Below are positions 46,483 to 55,748 of a stretch of 64,000 nt of DNA, in pieces (within the stretch, counting starts at the first letter, position 1; each line of letters starts with the position of its first letter). Source of the DNA: Halorarum halophilum (lineage in GTDB: Archaea > Halobacteriota > Halobacteria > Halobacteriales > Haloferacaceae); NCBI RefSeq assembly GCF_013401515.1, contig NZ_CP058529.1, positions 1,178,001-1,242,000 on the forward strand, read 5' to 3'. Under the pieces are notes generated by a model, which saw only the letters and a program-made list of their open reading frames with translations, did no database searches and was not told where the DNA came from. Both the position numbers and the translations under genes were made by a program.

Positions 46483-47658
46483 TTACCGCCGCCAGAGGAA
46501 GACGCCGACCGCCGCGAGCACGAGCGCCGCCCCGACCAGCATCGGGAGGCTCGGCCCGCCGCCGCCGGACGACTGGGGTTCGGGCGTGGCCTGCCCGGCG
46601 TCGCCGACGGGCACGTCCGCCACGTACGAGCGCTCGACGCCGTCGACGACGTACTCAACGGTGATCGGGACCGACTCGGTGCCGTCGGCCACCTCCGCGT
46701 TCAGCGTGAACGAGACGAAGTCGCTGCCCTCGACGGTGCCGACGAAGTAGTCGGGCTGGGGCTGGGCGGCCGAGACCCCGTCGCCCTCGGCGACGCTCAC
46801 GATAACGCTCTCGACGGCGTTCGAGCCCACGTTCGCCGCGCTACCCGAGAGGGTGAGGACACCGTCCTCGCGCTCGGCGTTGACGCCGCTGAGGCGGATG
46901 CGTCCGGGGTTCTGCGGCTCGGTGAAGTCGCCGCTGAAGCTCCGCGACACCCGGCGGCGCTCGCCGTCCTGGGTGTAGCGCAAGGTGACCTCGACGGGGT
47001 ACCGGCCGGTCTCGGCGGCCGTCGCCGGGAACGTGAACGTCGCGTCCTCGTCGGGGCCGAGGACGGACCGAACGCGGGCGCTCGTGGAGAATGTCAGTTC
47101 GTCGGCGGGGGAGGAGACGGTGAGATCGAGCTGGCGGACCGACTCGTTCAGCCCGTTCGAGACGGTGACGTTGACCGGGCGCTTCGCGCCGGCGACCGCC
47201 TCCTCGACGTTGAGTTCGAGCTGCGGGTGCGGCTCGCGCACCGTCACGCCGATCGGCTGGACGATCCGCCGCCGGTCGCCGTCCGTCTCGAGGACGTTGA
47301 CGTGGACGTAGATCGTGTGTCGGCCCGTCTCGTTCACCATCGGGCGGACGGTGAACTCGCGGGCGTCGCCGGGCCGGATGCGCTCGGAGACGTCCAGCTC
47401 CTCGATCTCGTCGGAGGACCGGTTCCTGCCCTCCCGGATCACGACGTCGGTGACGATGTAGTCGTTGCTACTGTCCTCCGCGTTCGTCACCGTGACGTTC
47501 ACTGGGAACTCGGTCTCTGGAACCACGTCGTCGGTCCCGACGCTCGCGGTCACCGCGAGAAATCCGTCGGCCGCGACCGGGGCCGTCAGGCCGGCGAGGA
47601 CGACCAGCGCCGCCAGGAGGGCGCGAGGGACCGGACCAGAGGGTAAACTGGGGGACAT
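46483..47658 (-). CDS. COG1361 / S-layer-like secreted protein with C-terminal anchor
   Basis: 391 aa. Signal peptide ALLAALVVLAGLTAPVAA (about 13-30). Three or so CARDB/NEW3-like beta-sandwich repeats follow (VPETEFPVNVTVTNAEDSS, AKRPVNVTVSNGLNESVRQL, GTAESVP-like region). One C-terminal helix, LPMLVGAALVLAAVGVFLWR, anchors it, after a Ser/Gly-rich spacer. COG1361 proteins accompany MacB-type ABC genes in archaea and probably act as an extracellular adapter. It is first in a three-gene operon. Confidence 0.87.
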   Translation of the reverse strand: MSPSLPSGPVPRALLAALVVLAGLTAPVAADGFLAVTASVGTDDVVPETEFPVNVTVTNAEDSSNDYIVTDVVIREGRNRSSDEIEELDVSERIRPGDAREFTVRPMVNETGRHTIYVHVNVLETDGDRRRIVQPIGVTVREPHPQLELNVEEAVAGAKRPVNVTVSNGLNESVRQLDLTVSSPADELTFSTSARVRSVLGPDEDATFTFPATAAETGRYPVEVTLRYTQDGERRRVSRSFSGDFTEPQNPGRIRLSGVNAEREDGVLTLSGSAANVGSNAVESVIVSVAEGDGVSAAQPQPDYFVGTVEGSDFVSFTLNAEVADGTESVPITVEYVVDGVERSYVADVPVGDAGQATPEPQSSGGGGPSLPMLVGAALVLAAVGVFLWRR

Positions 47659-47789
47659 TTTCGCCTAACTCCTTCCACTACGACATGAAATACCTGCCGG
47701 GATTGATTGAACGTTCAGGTAGAGCCCTGCCCGGGCCGTGCAGGCAGGAACGAGATCCCTGGGAACGGGACGCGGTGGCACAGTGGGGA

Positions 47790-48044
47790 TTACTCGCGAC
47801 GTCGGCGTCCCACCGCGTCGTCCTCCGGGAACTCGTCCCGGAGCGACTCCATCGTTCGCCGGCCGCCGACCCAGAGCAGGGGGAACGCGACGACCATCAG
47901 GGCGAGGAGCGCGAACGAGTAGCCGACGGTGCCGACGAACGGCAGCCCCGGAGCCACGGACGGGAGCGCCGTGAGCGCGAGCAGTACGAACAGGGTCGCC
48001 ACGGCGACGACGATGTAGACGAGCCCCCTCGTCCGGTCGTGCAT
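47790..48044 (-). CDS. Small two-helix membrane protein
   Basis: 84 aa. Two helices: GLVYIVVAVATLFVLLALTA and YSFALLALMVVAFPLLWVGG, then a basic/acidic tail (RRTMESLRDEFPEDD). No family motif; haloarchaea have many similar small proteins. It is monocistronic and divergent from the CoADR-like gene (125-bp gap). The function is unknown. Confidence 0.7.
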   Translation of the reverse strand: MHDRTRGLVYIVVAVATLFVLLALTALPSVAPGLPFVGTVGYSFALLALMVVAFPLLWVGGRRTMESLRDEFPEDDAVGRRRRE

Positions 48045-48169
48045 GGCGGTAGCTTCGGGTCGGTCGGCAAAAACCCCGCGGCGACGACTGGTGTCGCCCC
48101 GTCCGCGGCGAATCGGCGGACGTGGACGGGAGGCGAGACGTTATCCGGGGGCCGTTCGTTGTCATCCGC

Positions 48170-49591
48170 ATGTCCGATCCGTTCGTCGTCGTCGGAGGGG
48201 ACGCGGCCGGGCTCAGCGCGGCCAGCAAGTGCGCCCGCGAGTCCGAGCGGGACGTCGTCGTGTTCGAGCGCGGCCGCTGGGTCTCCTACGCCCACTGCGG
48301 CACGCCGTACTACGTGAAGGGCGAGGTCGACGACCTCGTCGACCTCACGTCGCTCTCCCCCGCTGAGATCGAGGAGCGCGGGATCGACCTCCGCCGGGAC
48401 CACGAGGTGATCGGGATCGACACGGAGGGGAGGACCGTGACGGTCCGCGGCGGGGGTGCGGAGTTCGAGCAGCCCTACGGTGACCTCCTCGTGGCGACCG
48501 GCGCGACCGCGGCGGTCCCGTTCCCCGGGGTTGAACTCGCGGGGGCGTTCACGCTCCACCACATGGACTCCGCGGCGGCGATCCGCGCGTTCCTGGAGGA
48601 GCCCGGGAGCGTCGACCCGGCCACGGTCGGCGACGGCTTCACCGACGAGGCGCTGGTGCGGCGGTATGCCGAGCGCGACCCGCCCGAACGTGCCGTCATC
48701 GTCGGCGGCGGCTACGTGGGCGTCGAACTTGCTGAGGCGTTCTCCGCCTGGGATCTCAACGTCCACGTCTTCCAGCGCGGCGAGCGGCTGCTCAAGCCGT
48801 TCGGCGAGGCGGTCGGCGACGCCGTCGCGACGGAACTCCGCGAGCGGGGCGTCACGCTCCACCTCGACACGCCGGTCGAGCGGCTCCGCGGCGACGGGGA
48901 ACTGGAGGCGGTCGTCTGCGGCGACGAGGAGCTGGAGACGACACTCGCCGTCGTCGGGGTCGGGGTCGAACCGGCGTCGGACCTCGCGGCCGAGGCGGGG
49001 ATCGACCTCGGCGCGTCGGGCGCCGTCGCGGTCGACGAGTACGGCGAGACGTCCGCCGACAACGTCTACGCGGCCGGCGACTGCGCCGAGGACACCAACG
49101 CCGTAACGGGCGAATCGGCCTGGGTCCCGCTCGGCCTGACGGCGAACCGAGCGGGTCGGGCCATCGGCGCGACCGTCGCGGGCGACCCGACGCCGGTCGG
49201 GAACGTCGCCGGCACGGCGGTCGTGAAGGCGTTCGAGCAGGAGTGCGGGCGCGTCGGTATCATCGACCACGACCACGCCCGCGAGGCCGGGTTCGAACCG
49301 GTGAGCGAGACGATCACCGCCGGCTCGCGGTCGGGGTACTACCCCGGCAACGCCGACACGACCGTGACGCTGTGTGCCGACCGAGAGTCCGGCCGGCTAC
49401 TCGGCGGCGCCATCGTCGGCACCGACCGCGCGGCGGTGCGCATCGACACGGTCGCGACGGCACTGGAGGCGGGGATGACCGTGGCCGAGGTGGAACGGCT
49501 CGACCTCGCGTACGCGCCGCCGTTCTCCCCCGTCTGGGACCCGGTGCTCGTCGCCGCAAAGGTGCTGAACGGGACGCTCGAGGACGGGTGA
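48170..49591 (+). CDS. FAD/NAD(P) disulfide reductase (CoA-disulfide reductase / NADH oxidase-like)
   Basis: 473 aa from the ATG at 48170 (MSDPFVVVGGDAAGLSAASK). The single redox Cys43 is in YAHCGTPYYVKG, the CoADR/Nox signature. The NAD loop is ERAVIVGGGYVGVELAEAFS, the FAD-closing motif is NVYAAGDCAED. The C-terminal dimerisation domain spans ~350-465. CoADRs reduce CoA disulfide; others of this class are NADH oxidases or polysulfide reductases. The redox Cys is intact, so catalysis is likely. It is monocistronic. Confidence 0.9.
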   Translation: MSDPFVVVGGDAAGLSAASKCARESERDVVVFERGRWVSYAHCGTPYYVKGEVDDLVDLTSLSPAEIEERGIDLRRDHEVIGIDTEGRTVTVRGGGAEFEQPYGDLLVATGATAAVPFPGVELAGAFTLHHMDSAAAIRAFLEEPGSVDPATVGDGFTDEALVRRYAERDPPERAVIVGGGYVGVELAEAFSAWDLNVHVFQRGERLLKPFGEAVGDAVATELRERGVTLHLDTPVERLRGDGELEAVVCGDEELETTLAVVGVGVEPASDLAAEAGIDLGASGAVAVDEYGETSADNVYAAGDCAEDTNAVTGESAWVPLGLTANRAGRAIGATVAGDPTPVGNVAGTAVVKAFEQECGRVGIIDHDHAREAGFEPVSETITAGSRSGYYPGNADTTVTLCADRESGRLLGGAIVGTDRAAVRIDTVATALEAGMTVAEVERLDLAYAPPFSPVWDPVLVAAKVLNGTLEDG

Positions 49592-49665
49592 CCCGCAGGG
49601 GCTTCGGAGCCGAAAATCGGCCCGAGCAAGCCCCTTAGGTGCCTCCAGCACGTAGCACGCGTACT

Positions 49666-49959
49666 ATGCGAAAGAACGAACTCATCCACCTCCACGCGCT
49701 CCTGGACTGCGTCCGGACGAACCTCGACGAGCGCGGGGAGCGGGAGGGGTCGACGGACCGAATGAGGGAGTACGAGGCGCTCGGCGTCAGGCCGATGACG
49801 GTCAGGGCGACCCGCCGGGAACACGAGGAGGCGACCCTGGCGCTCGCGCGGGCGCTCGGGGGATCGCTCGACGACCCGGGCGGGACCGAGGGACACCCGG
49901 AGGAGGACGAGGCGGACCGGTCGGAGGGTCCCGGCGAACCCGAACGCCAGCCGGCCTGA
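49666..49959 (+). CDS. UPF0058 family protein
   Basis: 97 aa from the ATG at 49666 (MRKNELIHLHALLDCVRTNL). The first 65 residues are the UPF0058 domain: a helix with two His and a Cys (IHLHALLDC), then YEALGVRPMTVRATRREHEE. The His/Cys set may bind a metal. The tail is Gly/Pro/Glu-rich and low-complexity. A common archaeal family of unknown role. It is 47 bp upstream of the MutS-like gene. Confidence 0.85.
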   Translation: MRKNELIHLHALLDCVRTNLDERGEREGSTDRMREYEALGVRPMTVRATRREHEEATLALARALGGSLDDPGGTEGHPEEDEADRSEGPGEPERQPA

Positions 49960-50006
49960 GCTGACGGACCGGTAGCGACAAAGGCCCGCCTGTCCACCGG
50001 GCGGGT

Positions 50007-51842
50007 ATGCGACTGGAGGACTACTGGGGCGTCGGACCGAAGACGGCCGAGACGCTCCGGGGGACGCTCGGCGAGGAACGCGCGATCTCCGCCATCGAAT
50101 CGGCGGACGTCGCCGCGCTGGCCGACGCGGGGGTGTCGCGCGGACGGGCGACCTGGGTGCTCCGCCGGGCGAACGGCGAGGCCGGGATGGACCTGTTCGG
50201 CACCGCGGACGCCCGCAACGTCTACGACCGCCTGCTGACGCTCGCCGCCGAGTTCGCCGTCACCGAGCACGCCGCCGACCGGGTCCGCGTGCTCACACCG
50301 CTCACCGACCCCGCGGACCGACGGGACCGCCTCGACGACGTGCTCGAGGCCCGCGACGCCTGGATCGGTCTCGACGACGAGGAGCGCGAGGCGGTGCTCG
50401 ACGCGTTCCGCGAGTTCGACGAGGCCGGCGGCACGGACACGGCGGCCGTCCGGACGGCGCTGGCGCTCAGGGCGGCCGGGTTGCGCGGCGGGACCTTCGC
50501 CGCCCTGGAGGACATCGACGAGGACGCGCTGCGCGAGGCCGGCGAGGCCCTCGCGGCGTTCTCCGGGACGTTCGACCAGTCGGGGGAGGACGGCGGGTCC
50601 GGGGAGATCGCCGAGGGCGCCGACGAGCGACTCGACCGCCTGCGCGAACAACGTGACGCGGCCCGTGAGCTAGAGGACTCCGCGTTCGACGTCATCGAGA
50701 CGATCAGGGAGCGGGGCGTCCGCGACGCCGACGCGTTCCGCTCGACCGTCGTGGAGTACGTCGCGAGCGAGACCGACCTGACCCGCGGCCGTGTCGAGTC
50801 GGCGGCGCCGGACGGCGCCGTCGACTCGGCCGACTTCGTGAGCGCGACGCTCCGCGGGCTCGCGTCCGACCTCGACGCCGACGTGGCAGAGCACGAGGCC
50901 GAGGTCCGGGCGGAGCTCGAGGCGGCGGTCGAGGAGGCCGGCGGCGACGTCGACGCCGCCGTGACGGCCGTGAGCGACATCGCGTTCCTCCTCTCGCTCG
51001 CGCGGTTCGCGGTGGAGTACGACCTGACCCGGCCGGTACTCGACGGCGACGGGACTGACGGCGACAGCGAGAACGGGGACGCGGGTGACGGCGGTGAGGG
51101 CGGCGTGGGAGGTCGGGTCGATGGCGTGGCGGTCGACGGCGCGCGGAACCTGTTCCTCGCGGGCGACGTCCAGCCGGTGACGTACGCGGTCGGCGACCAC
51201 GGCCTCGACATCGACGCCCCGTCTGGCGACCGCGTGACGGTGCTCACCGGGGCGAATTCCGGCGGGAAGACGACGCTGCTGGAGACGCTGTGTCAGGTGA
51301 CCGTGCTCGCCTCGATGGGGCTGCCGGTCCCGGCCGAGGCCGCGGAGGTCGGGAGCTTCGACACGGTCGTCTTCCACCGGCGGCACGCCTCGTTCAACGC
51401 AGGCGTGCTGGAGGCGACGCTGAAGTCGATCGTCCCGCCGCTGTCGGGCGAGGGTCGGACGCTGATGCTCGTCGACGAGTTCGAGGCCATCACAGAACCG
51501 GGCAGGGCCGCGGACCTGCTGAACGGCCTCGTGGAGCTGACTGTGGACCGCGGCGCGCTCGGCGCGTACGTCACCCACCTCGCCGACGACCTGAGCCCCC
51601 TTCCGGACGTGGCCCGCGTGGACGGCATCTTCGCGGAGGGGCTGACGAACGACCTGAAGCTCCGGGTCGACTACCAGCCCCGGTTCGGCACCGTCGGGAA
51701 GTCGACGCCGGAGTTCATCGTCTCCCGGCTCGTCGCCAACTCGTCGGACCGCTCGGAGAAGGCCGGCTTCCAGAAGCTCGCGTCCGCCGTCGGCGAGGAA
51801 GCCGTCCAGCGGACGCTCTCCGACGCCGACTGGTCCGGGTGA
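50007..51842 (+). CDS. MutS-like ATPase with N-terminal helix-hairpin-helix
   Basis: 611 aa. The N-terminal HhH is YWGVGPKTAETLRGTLGEER (6-25). A long helical central part (~190-340) recalls the MutS lever/clamp. A low-complexity Asp/Gly linker (about 349-372) follows. The C-terminal ATPase has Walker A TGANSGGKTTLLE (about 413-425) and Walker B TLMLVDEFEAIT. The mismatch-recognition domain I is absent. Archaeal proteins of this type are annotated as MutS-related or DNA mismatch-repair-like; the role is probably DNA recombination or end handling rather than classical mismatch repair. Confidence 0.85.
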   Translation: MRLEDYWGVGPKTAETLRGTLGEERAISAIESADVAALADAGVSRGRATWVLRRANGEAGMDLFGTADARNVYDRLLTLAAEFAVTEHAADRVRVLTPLTDPADRRDRLDDVLEARDAWIGLDDEEREAVLDAFREFDEAGGTDTAAVRTALALRAAGLRGGTFAALEDIDEDALREAGEALAAFSGTFDQSGEDGGSGEIAEGADERLDRLREQRDAARELEDSAFDVIETIRERGVRDADAFRSTVVEYVASETDLTRGRVESAAPDGAVDSADFVSATLRGLASDLDADVAEHEAEVRAELEAAVEEAGGDVDAAVTAVSDIAFLLSLARFAVEYDLTRPVLDGDGTDGDSENGDAGDGGEGGVGGRVDGVAVDGARNLFLAGDVQPVTYAVGDHGLDIDAPSGDRVTVLTGANSGGKTTLLETLCQVTVLASMGLPVPAEAAEVGSFDTVVFHRRHASFNAGVLEATLKSIVPPLSGEGRTLMLVDEFEAITEPGRAADLLNGLVELTVDRGALGAYVTHLADDLSPLPDVARVDGIFAEGLTNDLKLRVDYQPRFGTVGKSTPEFIVSRLVANSSDRSEKAGFQKLASAVGEEAVQRTLSDADWSG

Positions 51843-51918
51843 ACACCCTCCGCAACCTGCCCGTTGGTGTCCGGGTCCCGTACCTCGGTCCTGGGCGCTC
51901 GGCCCGACGCGGATCGGA

Positions 51919-52284
51919 TCAGGGACTCTTCCCGTCCCCGAAATCGTAGACGTCGGCCGACACGCGCTTGAATCCCGCGTTGAAACTGTAGATCGAGTAG
52001 AGGAGCAGCGCGAGTCCGATCGTGATCAGCGTTCCCTCCATGATCTGTAGTTCGAGGAGTTCGCGACCGCTGACGGAGTAGTCCCCCTTGATCCAGATCT
52101 GGTACACGGGGGCGAGGACGCCGCCGATCGTGATCAGCAGGAAGCCGAGCGTCGAGTTGCGGAACGCGGGCCTCCCGCCGCTCGACCGGTACGCCAGGTA
52201 GCTCAGCCCCGTGATACCGATGCCGACGCTGAACTGGAGGACGTTCGCCACGAGGAACACGCCGAGTCGGGCCAGTTCGCTCAT
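51919..52284 (-). CDS. DUF7521-like membrane protein
   Basis: 121 aa. Three helices: LGVFLVANVLQFSVGIGITG, STLGFLLITIGGVLAPVYQI and IMEGTLITIGLALLLYSIYS, with short loops. The layout matches the haloarchaeal DUF7521 proteins, which lie beside winged-helix regulators, as here. Its start overlaps the regulator's stop by 4 bp. Probably a membrane partner of that regulator, for instance a sensor (inference). Confidence 0.7.
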   Translation of the reverse strand: MSELARLGVFLVANVLQFSVGIGITGLSYLAYRSSGGRPAFRNSTLGFLLITIGGVLAPVYQIWIKGDYSVSGRELLELQIMEGTLITIGLALLLYSIYSFNAGFKRVSADVYDFGDGKSP

Positions 52285-52706
52285 GTGGTCGATACGTCGT
52301 CGCGCACGCTGGGGCGGTCGCCCCGCTCGGGGGAGTCGACGCCGGCGTCCGGCCTTCCCCCCTCGAACTCGGACCAGAACGCCTCGAAGCGATCCGTGAG
52401 GTCCCGTCTCAGGTCGACGTCGACGGTGAACCGTCCGTCCTCGATCTCGAACTCGACCCGGTGCAGGCTCGTCTCGAACGTGCGATAATGGTTCCCGCGC
52501 TCGTCGATCCGTCGGCGTTCCTTCACGAGGTCGTGCTCGCCCAGTTCGTCCAGCCGACGGTACACGGTCGGCGGCGTGACGTCCAGTTCGTCGACGAGTA
52601 CCGTCGCCGAGACCGGCGAGTCGTTCGCCAGAAGCAGGATCCGCCTACTGAGCGAGTCACCGAACACGTCGAACAGGTTCCTCGGATTCCACACCTTGTC
52701 TCCCAT
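52281..52706 (-). CDS. ArsR-type winged-helix regulator
   Basis: 141 aa from the ATG at 52706 (MGDKVWNPRN); a GTG at 52745 would add 13 residues. The winged helix spans ~10-75: LFDVFGDSLSRRILLLANDS, VSATVLVDELDVTPPTVYRR and LDELGEHDLVKERR. A strand-rich middle (TFETSLHRVEFEIEDGRFTV) precedes an acidic tail. It forms an operon with the DUF7521-like protein (ATGA overlap). The target is unknown. Confidence 0.8.
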   Translation of the reverse strand: MGDKVWNPRNLFDVFGDSLSRRILLLANDSPVSATVLVDELDVTPPTVYRRLDELGEHDLVKERRRIDERGNHYRTFETSLHRVEFEIEDGRFTVDVDLRRDLTDRFEAFWSEFEGGRPDAGVDSPERGDRPSVRDDVSTT

Positions 52707-53001
52707 CTCCGCCGAGATTACCGACGAACCGGCATTGTTACTCACCGGTTTCCCGCACTCGAATCGCCCGACGATGCCGGAACAGGCCGAATCGGTATCT
52801 CGCTTCGAAGCCGGCTTCCGACGCGGTTTCGCGTTTACGCTCTCCTTTACTGGGAACTGCTTTCAATACGCGTTGAGCGGTATTACGATCACGTCGTCGG
52901 GGGTTCCCAATCGAGACCTCCCGACGGACAATCAGCAATGAGTCCGACACTACCGGAACTGAACCGGCGCTTCGGGGACAGTGCGAGGGGTGGCAAGTAG
53001 G
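52707..53001. other. Intergenic with unassigned open frames
   Basis: 295 bp between divergent genes. A plus-strand frame ending in TAG at 52998-53000 reads protein-like in parts (RFRVYALLYWELLSIRVERY, then ATG at 52938 and SPTLPELNRRFGDSARGGK) but has no good start for its longer part. The last 20 codons from 52938 would end one base before the phosphodiesterase ATG and could be a leader peptide or a relic. Not called as a gene. Confidence 0.3.
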
Positions 53002-54579
53002 ATGACACGAACGCAGAACGCCGTCGTGATCGGGCTCGACGGTGTGCCCTGGAACCTCGTCGAGCGCTGGAGCGAAGCTGGCGAACTGCCGACGTTCGCC
53101 CGACTGATCGAGGAGGGGGCGGCCGGCGGGCTCGAGAGTACCACCCCCGCCTCGACTCCCCTCGCGTGGCCCTCGATCGCCACGGGGACCTGGCCCGACA
53201 AGCACGGGCTCTACTGGTTCCGCGGGCTGGAGGGCGACTACACCCACCGGATGAACACGAGCCACGACCTGACGCAGCCGACGCTGTGGGAGATGCTCGA
53301 CTCGGCCGTCGTCGGGAACGTGCCGATGACGTACCCGGCGAAGGAGATCGACGGGCGGCTCGTCACCGGGATGATGACCGCGTCGCGGGACGAGGGGTTC
53401 ACCCACCCGTCGGCGCTCGCCACGGAGATCGAGGAGCGGATCCCGGAGTACGAGGTGGGGCTCGACTGGTCCGAGTACGGCGACGACCCGGCGGAGTTCG
53501 TCGACGAACTGGACGGCATGGTCGACGCCCGCGTCGACCTGATGGAACTGCCCATGGAAGAGGGGGACCCTCGCCTGTTCTTCTTCGTCTACACCGCGCC
53601 CGACCGACTCCAGCACCTGGTCTGGGACGAGGACGTGCTGCTCGACCACTACCGCCGCCTGGACGACGCCCTCGCCACCGCTCTCGACTACGCCGATCGG
53701 CGGTCGGCGAACCTCTTCGTCGTCTCCGATCACGGCTTCGGTGAGGTGTCCACCATCGTCGCCGTGAACCGGATCCTCGAGCGGAAGGGGTATCTCACCC
53801 GACGGGAGAACACCGGGACGCGCGGACTGCTGGAGCGAGTCGGGCTCACGAAGAGGAGCGTTCGGTCCTGGATCGATCGCATGGGGATCGACGAGGATCA
53901 GCTCATCGAGTCGGTCCCGCAAGCGTTCGTCGACATGGCGAGCCTCCAGATCCCGGGCGAGCGCGCCCTCTACGACGTGAACTACGAGGAGACGACGGCG
54001 TTCGTCCACGGCGAGGGGTGTCTCTACGTCAACGACACCGAACGGTTCGAGAGCGGCACGGTCGAACCGGAGTCGGTCCCGCGGGTGAAACGGGAACTCC
54101 GGGAGCTGCTCTCGAGCGTCGAGGACCCGGACACGGGGACGGCGGTGCTCGAGGTGCACGACGGCGACGACCTGTTCCCCGGGGACGACGGTTCGCCCGA
54201 CCTGATCGTCGAGGCCGACGACGGGTACGAGGTGCAGACGCCCCTCACCGACGAGGAGTTCTACTCGACGGGGGCGAAAGCGGCCAGCCACCGGAGCGAG
54301 GGGATCCTCCTCGCCCGGGGGCCGGACGTTGAACCGGGAAGCGTGCCGGACGGGGCGACCGTCGTCGACGTTGCCCCGACGATCCTCCACCTCTGTGGAG
54401 AGCCGATCCCCGCGGCCACCGACGGTCGGGTGCTCTCCGAGATCGTCGCCTCCGACTCCCCCGCGGCCGACGCACAGATCGAGACACGACGGTACAGCGG
54501 TGCGGAGGCCGGCATCGACCCAGACAGCGACGTCGAGTCCGTGGAGCGGCGCCTCCAGGGACTCGGCTACATCGAGTGA
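53002..54579 (+). CDS. Alkaline-phosphatase-superfamily phosphodiesterase
   Basis: 525 aa from the ATG at 53002 (MTRTQNAVVIGLDGVP). Type I phosphodiesterase/nucleotide pyrophosphatase fold: metal Asp in VVIGLDGVPW, nucleophile Thr in TPASTPLAWPSIATGTWPD, later metal ligands in FVVSDHGFGEVST and in AASHRSEGILLARG. The C-terminal extension (IETRRYSGAEAGI) is typical of haloarchaeal family members. No signal peptide, so cytosolic. Substrates in the family are nucleotide sugars and similar diesters; several haloarchaeal genes of this sort lie near glycosylation loci. Confidence 0.88.
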   Translation: MTRTQNAVVIGLDGVPWNLVERWSEAGELPTFARLIEEGAAGGLESTTPASTPLAWPSIATGTWPDKHGLYWFRGLEGDYTHRMNTSHDLTQPTLWEMLDSAVVGNVPMTYPAKEIDGRLVTGMMTASRDEGFTHPSALATEIEERIPEYEVGLDWSEYGDDPAEFVDELDGMVDARVDLMELPMEEGDPRLFFFVYTAPDRLQHLVWDEDVLLDHYRRLDDALATALDYADRRSANLFVVSDHGFGEVSTIVAVNRILERKGYLTRRENTGTRGLLERVGLTKRSVRSWIDRMGIDEDQLIESVPQAFVDMASLQIPGERALYDVNYEETTAFVHGEGCLYVNDTERFESGTVEPESVPRVKRELRELLSSVEDPDTGTAVLEVHDGDDLFPGDDGSPDLIVEADDGYEVQTPLTDEEFYSTGAKAASHRSEGILLARGPDVEPGSVPDGATVVDVAPTILHLCGEPIPAATDGRVLSEIVASDSPAADAQIETRRYSGAEAGIDPDSDVESVERRLQGLGYIE

Positions 54580-54757
54580 CCGGGCTCGAACGCGGTCCGC
54601 CGGACGCCCCGGACGCGTGGAGTATCACGGACGGCGAGGCGACGACCGGTGCCATCCCGGGCGCCGCGAGAACGAGCAGCGAGGGTCCACCTCGTCCGGC
54701 AGGCAGGATCGGGTAGCGGAACCGACCGAAACGTGACCGGCGCGAGGACCGCGGTCC

Positions 54758-55609
54758 TCAGCCGAACGCGCCCAGGCTCGACTGCAACTCGCGCTCCGAC
54801 CCGCCATCCTCGAGTTCGTACCCGACCAGGTCGCGCATGTCGACCGCGTAGGTGCTCCCGGCGTTCTCCAGCACGAGCACGCGCCCCTTCGTCCCGACCA
54901 CGGTCCCGGTCGCGAGCGTCTCGGCCACTGGCCGCTCCGCGACCTCGAAGCCGTAGTCGAAGGTGAACGTCTCGACCGGGTCGAACTCGGCGAGGATCGC
55001 CTCCCACGCGGCCTCGTCGACGCCATCCGCGAGGCCGTCGACCTTCGTCGGAACCCGGACCCGGTCGGTGAACTCCTCGGCCAGTCCGGCCTCGATCTCA
55101 CGGGCGATGCGGCCGTCCTCCACGGTCCTGAGATGGGCGGCCCGGTCGGCGCCCTGCTCGCGCAGGCGGGTCTCCAGGCGCCACTCCTTCGTCACGCCGA
55201 CCTTGAACACGTCCGGCGCGAACGCCGCGAGGTACACCGCGTGGTCGTCGAAACAGTCCATCTCGTCCTTCAGGCAGGTTCCCGTACAGCGGGCGCACAC
55301 CCACGTCGAACGGTGGTCGCGACAGTACGGCGCCGTCTCACGATCGCAGGCGACGTGCCCGCCCTCGTGGACCGTCCCGGCACAGTGGCGCTCGCCGAGC
55401 GACCACGAGAGGTCGGTCCCGGGGTCGAGCGCCACGCGGTCGACAGACCGCCCAGCGCGAGCGACGTCGCCCGACGACGAGACGTCTTCGAGGTCGCCGG
55501 GAGGTCCGCCGGGGTCGCGGTCGCTCACGAACAGCGCGCCCGCCGGCGTCTCGTACCCCACGACCTGCACGACCCCCGGTAGTCGGCGGGCGGCAATATG
55601 CGTGTTCAT
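54758..55609 (-). CDS. DUF2797 family zinc-binding protein
   Basis: 283 aa from the ATG at 55609 (MNTHIAARRLPG). Middle: two zinc-knuckle-like sets, RHCAGTVHEGGHVACDRETA and PYCRDHRSTWVCARCTGTCL. A GIY-YIG-like region follows: YLAAFAPDVFKVGVTKEWRL, then RLREQGADRAAHLRTVEDGR. DUF2797 proteins occur in bacteria and archaea; this fold suggests a nuclease but activity is unproven. It is divergent from the subtilase gene. Confidence 0.85.
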   Translation of the reverse strand: MNTHIAARRLPGVVQVVGYETPAGALFVSDRDPGGPPGDLEDVSSSGDVARAGRSVDRVALDPGTDLSWSLGERHCAGTVHEGGHVACDRETAPYCRDHRSTWVCARCTGTCLKDEMDCFDDHAVYLAAFAPDVFKVGVTKEWRLETRLREQGADRAAHLRTVEDGRIAREIEAGLAEEFTDRVRVPTKVDGLADGVDEAAWEAILAEFDPVETFTFDYGFEVAERPVAETLATGTVVGTKGRVLVLENAGSTYAVDMRDLVGYELEDGGSERELQSSLGAFG

Positions 55610-55690
55610 CCGCCGTTCCCGGTCGTGACTGTACCCCGTTCCATCGTACATCGATTCGGTCAGTGACTACCGAATCAAAGTTCGCCTTGG

Positions 55691-55714
55691 TTAATTAAAT
55701 TAAACTGTATAAAG
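55691..55714 (+). promoter_or_regulatory. Probable promoter of the subtilase gene
   Basis: A strongly AT-rich stretch (ttaattaaattaaa, then tataaag at 55708-55714) stands out in the GC-rich core. The TATA-like box is ~35 bp before the ATG at 55749, giving a transcript with a very short leader. Confidence 0.55.
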
Positions 55715-55748
55715 ATTAAAATCAATCTGGTTGCCAGTAACTTGCGCC

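Noticed and set aside
52738-54390. A 550-codon minus-strand frame
   Set aside because: Antisense to the phosphodiesterase, whose metal-site motifs are on the plus strand.
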